The notes beneath the pieces are model-generated. The model was not told the origin of the DNA. It ran no database searches and saw only the letters and a program-made list of their open reading frames with translations. 11,699 nt of DNA from the NCBI GenBank assembly GCA_019911985.1, contig JAIOJO010000330.1, positions 1-11,699 on the forward strand, in the 5' to 3' direction. The DNA comes from Sulfuricellaceae bacterium (GTDB lineage: Bacteria > Pseudomonadota > Gammaproteobacteria > Burkholderiales > UBA9220). The position numbers were made by a program, and so were the translations under genes. Below, piece after piece: positions 1 to 6,739 of this stretch (the stretch's first letter is position 1; each line of letters starts with the position of its first letter).

Positions 1-116
1 TGCTGGAACAGCGGATAGGCGGGGGCCTGCGGTTTGCCCGGCCGCAGCCAGGCGAACAAGGCCAGCGCGGCGACGAGCGCGGCCAAGGCGAGATTGAGCA
101 GCAGGCGCGAACGCAT
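1..116 (-). CDS. Membrane-anchored protein, N-terminus only (probable DUF4340 family), partial
   Basis: This is the first 38 codons of a minus-strand gene whose remainder lies beyond the left edge. The ATG is at 116-114, 5 bases after the TGA of the GldG-like gene, so it is very probably the next gene of the same operon. The visible protein begins MRSRLLLNLALAALVAAL, a short basic start followed by one hydrophobic helix (residues about 5-24), then a proline-rich stretch entering the periplasm. It is a signal anchor or uncleaved signal peptide. In many proteobacterial clusters of the order ATPase, permease, GldG-like, the fourth gene encodes a DUF4340 protein with exactly this topology. The family name therefore comes from gene order and topology, not from any domain visible here. 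Function is unknown. Confidence 0.6.
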   Translation of the reverse strand, partial: MRSRLLLNLALAALVAALALFAWLRPGKPQAPAYPLFQ

Positions 117-121
117 GGTGC

Positions 122-1468
122 TCAACGGCGGCGGCGCCAGATCACCACGCCGGCGATCAAAAACAGCAGCGGTAGAACGACCAGCAAGCCGATGCCGAAT
201 AGGCCGGCGGACGTGCGCGTCAATTTCAGGCTGCCGTCCATGTTGGGGCGGGGCTGGATGGCGATCAGCCGGTCGTCGTGGGCGAGCCAGTTGACCAGGT
301 TGACGCCGAGGTCGAGATTGCCGCCGTTGCCGAGGAACGAATTGGACAGGAAGGCGCCGCTGCCGATGACGGCCACGCGCTGATTTTTGTCGCCCTGTTG
401 CCGCTCCAAGGCCACGGCGATGGAAACCGGGCCGGGAATGTCGCGCTTGCGGTCGAAACTGATATTGCCGTCGAGGCTGCCGGTTTCCACCCAGCCCCGC
501 TGCGCCACCTCCACCAGCGTGGTGCCGTGCCAATCTTTCCTATCCTCCAGGCCGATCATGCGGGCCGAGGGAAAAGCGGTGAGCAGCGTGAAATTGCGGG
601 TGACGGCGTGGTAGCCGTAGCGGGTACCCAACGCGACGGTGGCGGGCAGGCGCATTTGCTGGGCGGCTGGGTCGACTACCGTGCCCGCGGAGAGCGCGAT
701 GCCCACCTTGTCCGCCAAGGGCTGCAAACCGTGCAGCGGCTCGGGATCGACCAGCCACAGCAGGTTGCCGCCTTGGTCGATGAAGTCGAGCAGCTTGGTG
801 ACTTCGCCCGGCAGCAAATCCACTTGCGGCTGGGAAATGACCAGCAAGCTGGCGTTGGCGGGAACTTGCTGGGCCAGGCCGAGATTGAGGGGGGCGATCT
901 TGAAGCCTTTGTTGCGCAATTGCGCGCCGAAGTCGCCCAGGTCGAAATTGGCGCCGCCGTCCAGTTTGCGTTCGCCGTGGCCGTCGAGATAAAACACGAG
1001 TCGTTCGCCGCTACGGGCCAGGCGCATCAGCACGTTGCTGACTTCCTGCTCGTTGATCGTGGTCAGGTGTTCGCTGTGCCCGGCGTACTCCACCACCAGT
1101 TCGCCATTCAATTTGACGCCGGCGGCGCGGGCTTGCTGCGGCTGGTCCGCCGGGTCGATAAAGCGCAGCGTGAAATCCTTCTTGGCGCGCAGGTAGGGGG
1201 CCAGCGCCTCGCGTATCAGCTTGCGGATGTCGCCCAGTTTGGGGTCTTGCGGCGTGGCGTAGGCGGTGACGCGCACCGGCCCGGCCAATTGTTTCAGTAT
1301 GCCGCGGCTGGCCGCGCTCAGGGTGTTGCGGGAATTTTGCGTGATATCCCACTGTTGCCGGTAATCGTGGGAAAGGTAGCCGAGCAGCCCGATCAGTGCG
1401 AGGAACAGCAGCGCGAATAGCCCGTTTTGCAGCTTCAGATGCCAGCGCAGTTTGGAGTCCAGTTTCAT
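122..1468 (-). CDS. GldG-like ABC transporter auxiliary protein
   Basis: This 448-residue protein is probably the periplasmic auxiliary component of the ABC system encoded with it. An N-terminal membrane helix (about 16-34) is followed by a long soluble part and a second helix near the C-terminus (about 424-444) ending in RRRR, so the body is periplasmic and anchored at both ends. The soluble part matches the ABC-type auxiliary family of gliding-motility protein GldG: a thioredoxin-like first half with VRVTAYATPQDP (65-76), then the YLDGHGER motif (160-167), LLVISQPQ (208-215) and NLLWLVDPE (235-243) of a GATase1-like fold. Its ATG overlaps the permease stop as ATGA (1465-1468), which implies translational coupling. 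In Bacteroidetes the relatives serve gliding. Here there is no other gliding gene, so the cargo or role is unknown. Family assignment is firm, function is not. Confidence 0.85.
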   Translation of the reverse strand: MKLDSKLRWHLKLQNGLFALLFLALIGLLGYLSHDYRQQWDITQNSRNTLSAASRGILKQLAGPVRVTAYATPQDPKLGDIRKLIREALAPYLRAKKDFTLRFIDPADQPQQARAAGVKLNGELVVEYAGHSEHLTTINEQEVSNVLMRLARSGERLVFYLDGHGERKLDGGANFDLGDFGAQLRNKGFKIAPLNLGLAQQVPANASLLVISQPQVDLLPGEVTKLLDFIDQGGNLLWLVDPEPLHGLQPLADKVGIALSAGTVVDPAAQQMRLPATVALGTRYGYHAVTRNFTLLTAFPSARMIGLEDRKDWHGTTLVEVAQRGWVETGSLDGNISFDRKRDIPGPVSIAVALERQQGDKNQRVAVIGSGAFLSNSFLGNGGNLDLGVNLVNWLAHDDRLIAIQPRPNMDGSLKLTRTSAGLFGIGLLVVLPLLFLIAGVVIWRRRR

Positions 1469-2208
1469 CCCCGTAGCCTTTCCCCGTCCAGGCGGCGGAT
1501 GGAAAATACCAGGAAAACGGCGCTAAAGAGCAGAAAAAAGGCGCCGTCGCCGCTGTCGATCAAGCCCCGGTTGAAGCTCTCGAAATGCTTCAGCAGGGAA
1601 AAATAGTGCAGCAGGCTGTCCGGGTCGGCCGCCGCCATATTGATCACCCACAGGCCGAGAGAGGCGCCCAGGCTGGCGATTCCGGCCACGCTGGGGGAGT
1701 CGGTGAGGGTGGAAAAATACAGGCCGAGGGCGGCGAAACAGGATGCCAACAGCAGTAGGCCGAGCAGGTTGGCGGCCAGCAGCCCGAGATCGATGGAGCC
1801 GCCGGCATACAGGCCGAGAGCCATGGCCAGGGCCAACCCGATAATAAGCGCTAGAAACAGCAGCAAGCCGAAAAATTTGCCGAGGACGATCTCGGTCATC
1901 GACAGCGGCGCGGACAGCAGCAGGCTGAGCGTGCGGTTGCGCCGCTCTTCGGCGATCAGGCGCATGCTCAGCAAGGGCGTGGCCATCAGCAGGATCACGG
2001 CGGCGCTGGCAAAAAGCGGTGCGACGATGTACTCGGTAATGCCCGGCGGGTTGGCCAACTGCTCCAACTGGGGCTGGACGGCTAGGAAACTATCGATTTG
2101 CGCGAGAAAAATATAGGCCAGGACGGCTTGCAGAACGGCCAACACGCTCCAGGCCAGAGGCGTGCCGAATAGGCCCTTGAGTTCCTTGGCGGCCAGGGTA
2201 AGTATCAT
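1465..2208 (-). CDS. ABC-2 type permease (GldF/NosY-like)
   Basis: This 247-residue integral inner-membrane protein is the permease partner of the ATPase encoded just upstream. About six hydrophobic segments are visible (roughly 17-37, 61-82, 112-134, 142-164, 175-193 and 223-237). Between segments 2 and 3 lies the motif MRLIAEERRNRTLSLLLSAP (82-101), typical of the ABC-2 permeases that work with GldA- or CcmA-type ATPases. I chose the ATG at 2208-2206 because it overlaps the ATPase TGA as ATGA and starts directly on the expected MILTLAAKELKGLF. A longer open frame reaches back to 2358, but its extra 50 residues are arginine/proline/glycine-rich shadow of the ATPase gene. Substrate is unknown. 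Confidence 0.88.
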   Translation of the reverse strand: MILTLAAKELKGLFGTPLAWSVLAVLQAVLAYIFLAQIDSFLAVQPQLEQLANPPGITEYIVAPLFASAAVILLMATPLLSMRLIAEERRNRTLSLLLSAPLSMTEIVLGKFFGLLLFLALIIGLALAMALGLYAGGSIDLGLLAANLLGLLLLASCFAALGLYFSTLTDSPSVAGIASLGASLGLWVINMAAADPDSLLHYFSLLKHFESFNRGLIDSGDGAFFLLFSAVFLVFSIRRLDGERLRG

Positions 2209-3137
2209 ACGAGTGCCTCGCTCCGTGTCAGGTGGACGAAAACCTCCTCCAGGCTGGTCTGCGCCGGCTGCAGCCGGAACAGCCCCCATCGACGCTCCGC
2301 CGCCAGCGCGACCAGGGTGTCGGTGGGGTCGCCGCCGGGAGCGAAATGCAGACGCCACAAGCCGTCTTCCGCCGCTTCCACCCGACTGACGCCGTTTATC
2401 GCCTCCAACTCGCCCGGCGCGGGCGGGTGACGCAGCCCGACTTCCAGTGTATTGCCTTGGCGGTAGCGGCGCAGCGCGTCTATGCTGTCGCTGAACACCA
2501 ATTGGCCTTGATGCATGATTTGCACCCGGTCGCAGATGCTTTCCACCTCCGGCAGGATGTGGGTGGAGAGGATAACGCTGTGCTCGCCTCCCAATTCCCG
2601 GATCAGCTCGCGGATTTCCCGGATCTGGATGGGGTCGAGGCCGACGGTCGGCTCGTCCAGGATTACCACGCGTGGGTTATGCACGATGGCCTGGGCGATG
2701 CCCACCCGCTGCTGGTAGCCTTTCGATAGCGAGCCGATGAGTTTGCCGCCGGCTTGATCCAGGCCGCAGCGCAGCTTGGCGCGTTCGACCAGTGCGGACA
2801 TCTGCTTGCGTGGGACGCGGTGCAGCTTGGCGCTGAGGGTCAGGAACTCGTGCACGCTCAAGTCGCGGTAGAGCGGCGGCGTCTCGGGCAAATAACCGAT
2901 CAAGGCTTTGGCGGCCTTGGGCCGCTCCAGCAGGTCGATGCCGCAAATTTCTATGCTGCCGCTGCTGGGCGCGAGATTGCCCGTAAGCATTTGCATAGTG
3001 GTGGATTTGCCTGCGCCGTTGGGGCCGAGGAAGCCCAACACCTCGCCCTGGCGCAGTTCGAAACCGACGCCGTTTACCGCCGTATGCGAGCCGTAACGGC
3101 GGGTCAGGTCGCTAGCTAAAAGGGTGATTTCGTTCAT
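2205..3137 (-). CDS. ABC transporter ATP-binding protein (GldA/CcmA-like)
   Basis: This 310-residue cytoplasmic ATPase would power the ABC-2 permease encoded immediately downstream. All core motifs are intact: Walker A GPNGAGKST (38-46), signature LSKGYQQR (137-144), Walker B VVILDEP (157-163) with the D-loop GLDP following, and the switch histidine in STHIL (H193). At the Q-loop position it has IGYLPETPPLY (80-90), the form seen in GldA-type ATPases. Residues after about 230 form the usual C-terminal extension of this subfamily. It is the first gene of a minus-strand operon, and its stop overlaps the permease start. No strong ribosome binding site is seen before the ATG at 3137. Exporter or membrane-remodelling function is inferred from the family. 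Confidence 0.92.
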   Translation of the reverse strand: MNEITLLASDLTRRYGSHTAVNGVGFELRQGEVLGFLGPNGAGKSTTMQMLTGNLAPSSGSIEICGIDLLERPKAAKALIGYLPETPPLYRDLSVHEFLTLSAKLHRVPRKQMSALVERAKLRCGLDQAGGKLIGSLSKGYQQRVGIAQAIVHNPRVVILDEPTVGLDPIQIREIRELIRELGGEHSVILSTHILPEVESICDRVQIMHQGQLVFSDSIDALRRYRQGNTLEVGLRHPPAPGELEAINGVSRVEAAEDGLWRLHFAPGGDPTDTLVALAAERRWGLFRLQPAQTSLEEVFVHLTRSEALV

Positions 3138-3345
3138 AAAGTGTGCGGAGCGTGAAGTCCGGGCGCTAGGAGGTAAGGAAGATGCGGTTCACAAGCCGGT
3201 TGCCGAATGCGCTGGGTGAGAGCGAGTCTTTAATTTGCGAAGCACGCAATATAACTCAAGATATGCCACAATTGTAGCCTTCACGGCTAAGGCTGCTCAC
3301 CCGGTTCATTATTTTCCCTATAACAATCCCTGCGCTTAATCCCAA
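3138..3345. promoter_or_regulatory. Divergent intergenic region between the ABC operon and the TPR-lolB-ispE operon
   Basis: These 208 bases separate two divergent operons and should hold both promoters. I see two TATAAC boxes on the plus strand (3250-3255 and 3319-3324) but no convincing -35 element at the right distance from either. There is no clear sigma-70 promoter on the minus strand. A perfect 6-bp hairpin (AGCCTT 3276-3281, AAGGCT 3289-3294) with a 7-base loop lies in the middle and could be an operator or a fortuitous stem. Exact promoters cannot be assigned. Confidence 0.4.
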
Positions 3346-5139
3346 ATGAATGCAAAATTTCTCGTTTCCTTGTTAGGCACTCTGCTGCTGGTAGCGTGTG
3401 CTCCCTTGTCGCTGAAACCGGTTGCGCCTCAAGAGGTGGCCAAGCCGTCCGCCGAAGCCATGGCGGCGTCCCCGGACGCGGAGGCGAAGCCGCTGGATGC
3501 GGAGGCAAAATCGCAGGACACGGCGAATCTGCCGAAGCTCGATCTGAACGAGCAGATACTCTATGAATTCCTCCTCGCCGAAGTGGCGGGGCAGCGCGGT
3601 CATTATCCTTTGTCCGCCGAGGCTTATCTCGATCTGGCCGAGTCGACGCGCGATCCGCGCCTGGTCGAACGCGCCGCCGAGGTCGCCTTGTTCAGCCGGC
3701 GCCTGGACTTGGCGCACCGGGCGGCGCGTCTCTGGCTGGATTTGGCGCCGGATTCGGTCAAGAGCCAGCAAACCATGGCGGCGGTTCTGATAGCGGAAAA
3801 AAAACTCGGCGAGGCTCGCCCCATCCTGGAAAAGCTGATTGCCGGCAACCGGACCCGCGAGGATCGCGGCTTTCTGGGTCTAGGCGATTTGTTGGCCAAG
3901 CAACCCGATAAACAAGCGGTTCTGGGCCTGGTACAAGACTTGGTGCGGCCTTACCCGGATGTGCCCGAGGCGCACTTCGTTTTGGCCCAGGCGGCTTGGA
4001 ACGCCGGCCGGCATGATTTGGCCTTGAGCGAGATAGCCGCAGCCTTGCGTTTGCGCCCCGACTGGGAGATGGCGGCCTTGACCCAGGGGCGCCTGCTTCC
4101 TTCCGCCGCCGAGTCCCTGGCGTTTTACCGCGCTTATTTGCAGGATCACCCGAAGGCGGCCGACATCCGCCTGGCTTATGCCCGTTTGCTGATCGACGGC
4201 AAGAACTACGCCGAAGCGCAGCGGGAATTCCATCGCTTGATGACGGATTTTCCGGGTAACCCCGACGTCAGCGTGGCGGTGGGGCTGTTGTCTCTGCAGT
4301 TGAAGGATTACGCGGCGGCTGACGTGTATTTGCAGCAGGCGCTGGCGCAGCATTACCGGGACCCGGATACCGTCTATCTCTATCTCGGCCAACTCGAAGA
4401 GAGCCGCAATCAATGGGAGCATGCGCTGTTTTGGTATGGCAAGGTCGGCGAGGGCGCGCAGTTTGTCCCGGCCCAGGTTCGCTATGCGGGCGCGCTGGCG
4501 AAGCTCGGCCGCTTGGACGATGCCCGCAAACATTTGCAGACGGTGGCGGCTCAGCACGCTTCCATCGCCGTGGTGCTGCTCCAGGCCGAGGCGCAATTGT
4601 TGCGTGAGGCCAAGCAGTACCGGGCGGCTTACGATCTGCTCGACCGGGCACTGAAGAAGCACCCCAAGGATCTCGATTTGTTGTACGACCACGCCATGCT
4701 GGCCGAGAAAGTCGGCCGCGTCGATGTGCTGGAGCGGGATTTGCGCAAGCTGATCCAGCTTAAGCCGGATCATGCGCAAGCCTACAACGCCTTGGGGTAT
4801 ACCTTGGCGGACCGCGGCGAGCGCTTGGACGAGGCGCAGCGCTTGATCGAGAAGGCCTTGAAGCTGGCGCCCGACGATGCGTTTTCGCTGGACAGCCTGG
4901 GCTGGGTGTATTACCGCCGCGGCCAATTGGCCAAGGCCGAGGCGACCCTGCAGCACGCGCTGAGCCTTCGCCCCGACCCCGAAATAGCCGCGCATCTGGG
5001 CGAGGTGCAGTGGATGGAGGGCCGTCACGACGAGGCTCAGGAGACGTGGCGCAAGGCCTTGCAAGCTTCGCCGGAAAACGAGCCGCTGCAGGCCGTGATG
5101 AAAAAATTCTATCCCGAAGGGCTGGCCGGGAAGCCGTAA
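3346..5139 (+). CDS. TPR-repeat outer-membrane lipoprotein (conserved lolB-neighbour)
   Basis: This 597-residue protein has a lipoprotein signal peptide: MNAK, a hydrophobic core, then the lipobox LVAC with the acylated Cys at residue 18. The next residues (Ala, Pro) contain no Asp at +2, so sorting to the outer membrane by the Lol system is expected. A low-complexity linker (about 20-65, with DAEAK twice) is followed by helical repeats over nearly the whole remainder. The C-terminal TPRs are the clearest, around 475-575 (for example AQAYNALGYTLADRGERLDEA and the LDSLGWVYYRRGQLAKAEATL region). The body is periplasmic and probably a protein-protein scaffold. The TAA overlaps the lolB ATG by one base (TAATG). 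A TPR protein in this position is, as I recall, conserved in pseudomonads (the gene before lolB). Its precise function is unknown. The start lacks an obvious Shine-Dalgarno sequence, but the signal peptide supports it. Confidence 0.88.
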   Translation: MNAKFLVSLLGTLLLVACAPLSLKPVAPQEVAKPSAEAMAASPDAEAKPLDAEAKSQDTANLPKLDLNEQILYEFLLAEVAGQRGHYPLSAEAYLDLAESTRDPRLVERAAEVALFSRRLDLAHRAARLWLDLAPDSVKSQQTMAAVLIAEKKLGEARPILEKLIAGNRTREDRGFLGLGDLLAKQPDKQAVLGLVQDLVRPYPDVPEAHFVLAQAAWNAGRHDLALSEIAAALRLRPDWEMAALTQGRLLPSAAESLAFYRAYLQDHPKAADIRLAYARLLIDGKNYAEAQREFHRLMTDFPGNPDVSVAVGLLSLQLKDYAAADVYLQQALAQHYRDPDTVYLYLGQLEESRNQWEHALFWYGKVGEGAQFVPAQVRYAGALAKLGRLDDARKHLQTVAAQHASIAVVLLQAEAQLLREAKQYRAAYDLLDRALKKHPKDLDLLYDHAMLAEKVGRVDVLERDLRKLIQLKPDHAQAYNALGYTLADRGERLDEAQRLIEKALKLAPDDAFSLDSLGWVYYRRGQLAKAEATLQHALSLRPDPEIAAHLGEVQWMEGRHDEAQETWRKALQASPENEPLQAVMKKFYPEGLAGKP

Positions 5140-5741
5140 TGCGGTTTGTAGTTGCATTGCGCCGCGCAAGCCCGCAGGTGTTGCTGCTGGCTTTGCTGGC
5201 CGGCTGCGCCGGATTGCCGCCTACTGCGCCGGTTTTGGCGCCGGCCGGACTGCCGGGCAAGGTGCTCACGGTTTTCAATATGAATGGCCGCATCGGGGCG
5301 CGCTACGACGGCAAGGGTTTTTACGGCAATGTGCGCTGGCGGCATGATGCGGCCGGCGACGAGGTTTGGCTTCTATCTCCCCTCGGTCAGGCGGTGGCCC
5401 AACTGACACGGGACGCCGGCGGCGTGGACCTGCTCACGTCCGACCAGCGGCGCTTTCATGCCGCCGATGCGGAGACGCTGACCGAGGATGTGCTGGGCTG
5501 GCGCTTGCCCTTGCAAGGCTTGGCGTACTGGGTGCAGGGCCGTCCCGCGCCGGGCGGCGGCGCGGAGGCGCGCGAGGCGACGGCGGATGGCGGCGTGCGG
5601 CTGCGTCAAGCGGGTTGGACGATAGAGCTGGACAAGTTTTCCGTTGTGGACGGCGCATCCTTGCCGGGTAGCGTGAGCTTACGCCGCGACGGACTGGAAG
5701 TGAAGCTGGCGGTGGAGCGCTGGCAGGTGGGCCGGGAATGA
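5139..5741 (+). CDS. lolB: Outer-membrane lipoprotein LolB
   Basis: LolB is the outer-membrane receptor that takes lipoproteins from the periplasmic carrier LolA and inserts them into the inner leaflet of the outer membrane. This copy is 200 residues, the normal size. It has a lipobox LAGC with acylated Cys23 after a hydrophobic segment (13-22). The segment WLLSPLGQ (77-84) lines up with the E. coli LolB loop whose exposed leucine is needed for lipoprotein insertion. GWRLPLQGLAYWVQGRPAPG (120-139) is a hallmark of the family. I used the ATG at 5139 because it overlaps the stop of the TPR gene and begins directly on the signal peptide. An open frame reaching back to 5010 is only read-through of the upstream gene. 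LolB may itself help place the TPR lipoprotein made from the same mRNA. Confidence 0.93.
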   Translation: MRFVVALRRASPQVLLLALLAGCAGLPPTAPVLAPAGLPGKVLTVFNMNGRIGARYDGKGFYGNVRWRHDAAGDEVWLLSPLGQAVAQLTRDAGGVDLLTSDQRRFHAADAETLTEDVLGWRLPLQGLAYWVQGRPAPGGGAEAREATADGGVRLRQAGWTIELDKFSVVDGASLPGSVSLRRDGLEVKLAVERWQVGRE

Positions 5742-6607
5742 TCGTGTCGGACAAGGGCGGCTACCCCGCCCCAGCCAAGCTCAATCTTTTTCTGCACGTG
5801 GTGGGGCGGCGCCCGGACGGATACCATCTGCTGCAAAGCGTTTTCCGTTTTATCGATTACGGCGATACCCTCTATTTCGAGGTGCGTGCGGATGGCGAGA
5901 TAAGGCGCGTCAATGCCGTGGCGGGCTTGGACGACCCGGACAAGGATTTGTGCGTGCGCGCCGCCCGCCTGTTGCAGCAGGCCACCGGCTGCGGCCTGGG
6001 GGTGGATATACGGCTGGAAAAGCGCCTGCCCATGGGCGGCGGCCTGGGCGGCGGCAGTTCCGACGCGGCCACCGTGCTGCTGGCGCTGAACCGCCTGTGG
6101 CGGCTCGATCTGGGCCGCGAGCGCTTGCAACAAATGGGCTTGCAGTTGGGGGCCGACGTGCCGGTATTCGTGTTCGGGCGCAGCGCCTTCGCCGAGGGTG
6201 TGGGCGAGCTTCTCCAGCCGGTGGATTTGCCCCGCGCCTGGTACGTGGTTCTGGTTCCGCCGGTGGCGGTGCCGACCGCCGAAATTTTTGCCAGCCGGGA
6301 ATTGACACGGGATACGATTCCAATCAAAATAGCGGACTTTTCGAAGGGCCAGTGGCACAAGGAACTGGGTCAGAGGCGAAACGACCTCGAACCTGTAGTG
6401 TGCCGCAACTACCCGCAAGTGGCCGAATATTTAGCTTGGTTGAAGCAATTCGGCGCGGCGCGGATGACCGGATCGGGGGCGTGCGTTTTCGCCGGCTTCG
6501 AGACGCAGGGCGAGGCGGAGCGGGTTTTCCTGCAAAAGCCGGCGCACATGGAAGGCTTCATGGCGCAGGGCCTGGACCGGCATCCTTTATGGGAGTTGGT
6601 CGAGTAG
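5738..6607 (+). CDS. ispE: 4-diphosphocytidyl-2-C-methyl-D-erythritol kinase
   Basis: IspE phosphorylates the 2-hydroxyl of CDP-methylerythritol with ATP, the fourth step of the MEP pathway to IPP and DMAPP, in the cytoplasm. The 289-residue protein is full length for this GHMP kinase. PAKLNLFLHV (12-21) contains the substrate lysine K14. The ATP-binding glycine loop is PMGGGLGGGSSDAAT (98-112). GADVPVF (138-144) carries the catalytic aspartate D140, and TGSGACVF near the C-terminus is the third GHMP motif. Its ATG overlaps the lolB TGA as ATGA (5738-5741), so translation is likely coupled. The lolB-ispE-prs neighbourhood is widespread in gammaproteobacteria. The stop codon is only 7 bases from the tRNA-Gln gene. 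Confidence 0.97.
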   Translation: MIVSDKGGYPAPAKLNLFLHVVGRRPDGYHLLQSVFRFIDYGDTLYFEVRADGEIRRVNAVAGLDDPDKDLCVRAARLLQQATGCGLGVDIRLEKRLPMGGGLGGGSSDAATVLLALNRLWRLDLGRERLQQMGLQLGADVPVFVFGRSAFAEGVGELLQPVDLPRAWYVVLVPPVAVPTAEIFASRELTRDTIPIKIADFSKGQWHKELGQRRNDLEPVVCRNYPQVAEYLAWLKQFGAARMTGSGACVFAGFETQGEAERVFLQKPAHMEGFMAQGLDRHPLWELVE

Positions 6608-6614
6608 TTTTTAC

Positions 6615-6689
6615 AGGGGTGTCGCCAAGTGGTAAGGCACCGGATTTTGATTCCGGCATCCGTTGGTTCGAATCCAGCCACCCCTGCCA
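6615..6689 (+). tRNA. tRNA-Gln (anticodon UUG)
   Basis: This is a complete 75-base tRNA with encoded CCA. The acceptor stem is AGGGGTG (6615-6621) with CACCCCT (6679-6685), then discriminator G and CCA. The D arm is GCC/GGC (6624-6626, 6636-6638). The anticodon arm CCGGA/TCCGG (6640-6644, 6652-6656) encloses TTTTGAT, giving anticodon TTG at 6647-6649. The T arm GTTGG/CCAGC encloses TTCGAAT. It closely resembles E. coli tRNA-Gln. It starts 7 bases after the ispE stop, so it is probably cut out of the ispE transcript or made from a promoter within ispE. A tRNA-Gln between ispE and prs is also known from pseudomonads. Confidence 0.97.
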
Positions 6690-6696
6690 AATTCAA

Positions 6697-6721
6697 AAAG
6701 GGGCGGATTATCCGCCCCTTT
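6697..6721 (+). terminator. Hairpin between tRNA-Gln and prs, possible weak terminator
   Basis: A perfect 11-bp stem (6697-6707 with 6711-6721; core GGGGCGGA/TCCGCCCC) has a 3-base TTA loop. The stem ends in TTT and is followed by GGTATTG, so the U-tract is too short for a strong intrinsic terminator. It may end part of the ispE-tRNA transcript, or protect or direct processing of the tRNA 3' end. It lies 18 bases before the prs start. Confidence 0.5.
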
Positions 6722-6739
6722 GGTATTGAGGAATAGAGC

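Noticed and set aside
278..1420. Long plus-strand open frame (380 codons) opposite the GldG-like gene
   Set aside because: It is antisense to a well-supported family member and has repetitive Gln/Ala/Val/Gly-rich composition with no recognisable motif. Such frames are expected in GC-rich DNA.
2209..2358. N-terminal extension of the ABC permease
   Set aside because: The extra 50 residues are arginine/proline-rich and overlap the ATPase gene. The ATGA start at 2208 gives the normal permease N-terminus.
3276..3294. Hairpin AGCCTT/AAGGCT as a terminator
   Set aside because: It lies between divergent promoters, has no U-tract on either side, and no gene ends here.
5010..5138. N-terminal extension of LolB
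   Set aside because: It overlaps the TPR gene and would bury the lipoprotein signal peptide. The ATG at 5139 is the natural start.
3880..5169. Long minus-strand open frame (429 codons) opposite the TPR lipoprotein
   Set aside because: It has Leu/Gln/Arg-rich shadow composition. The plus strand has a lipobox, TPR motifs and coupling to lolB.
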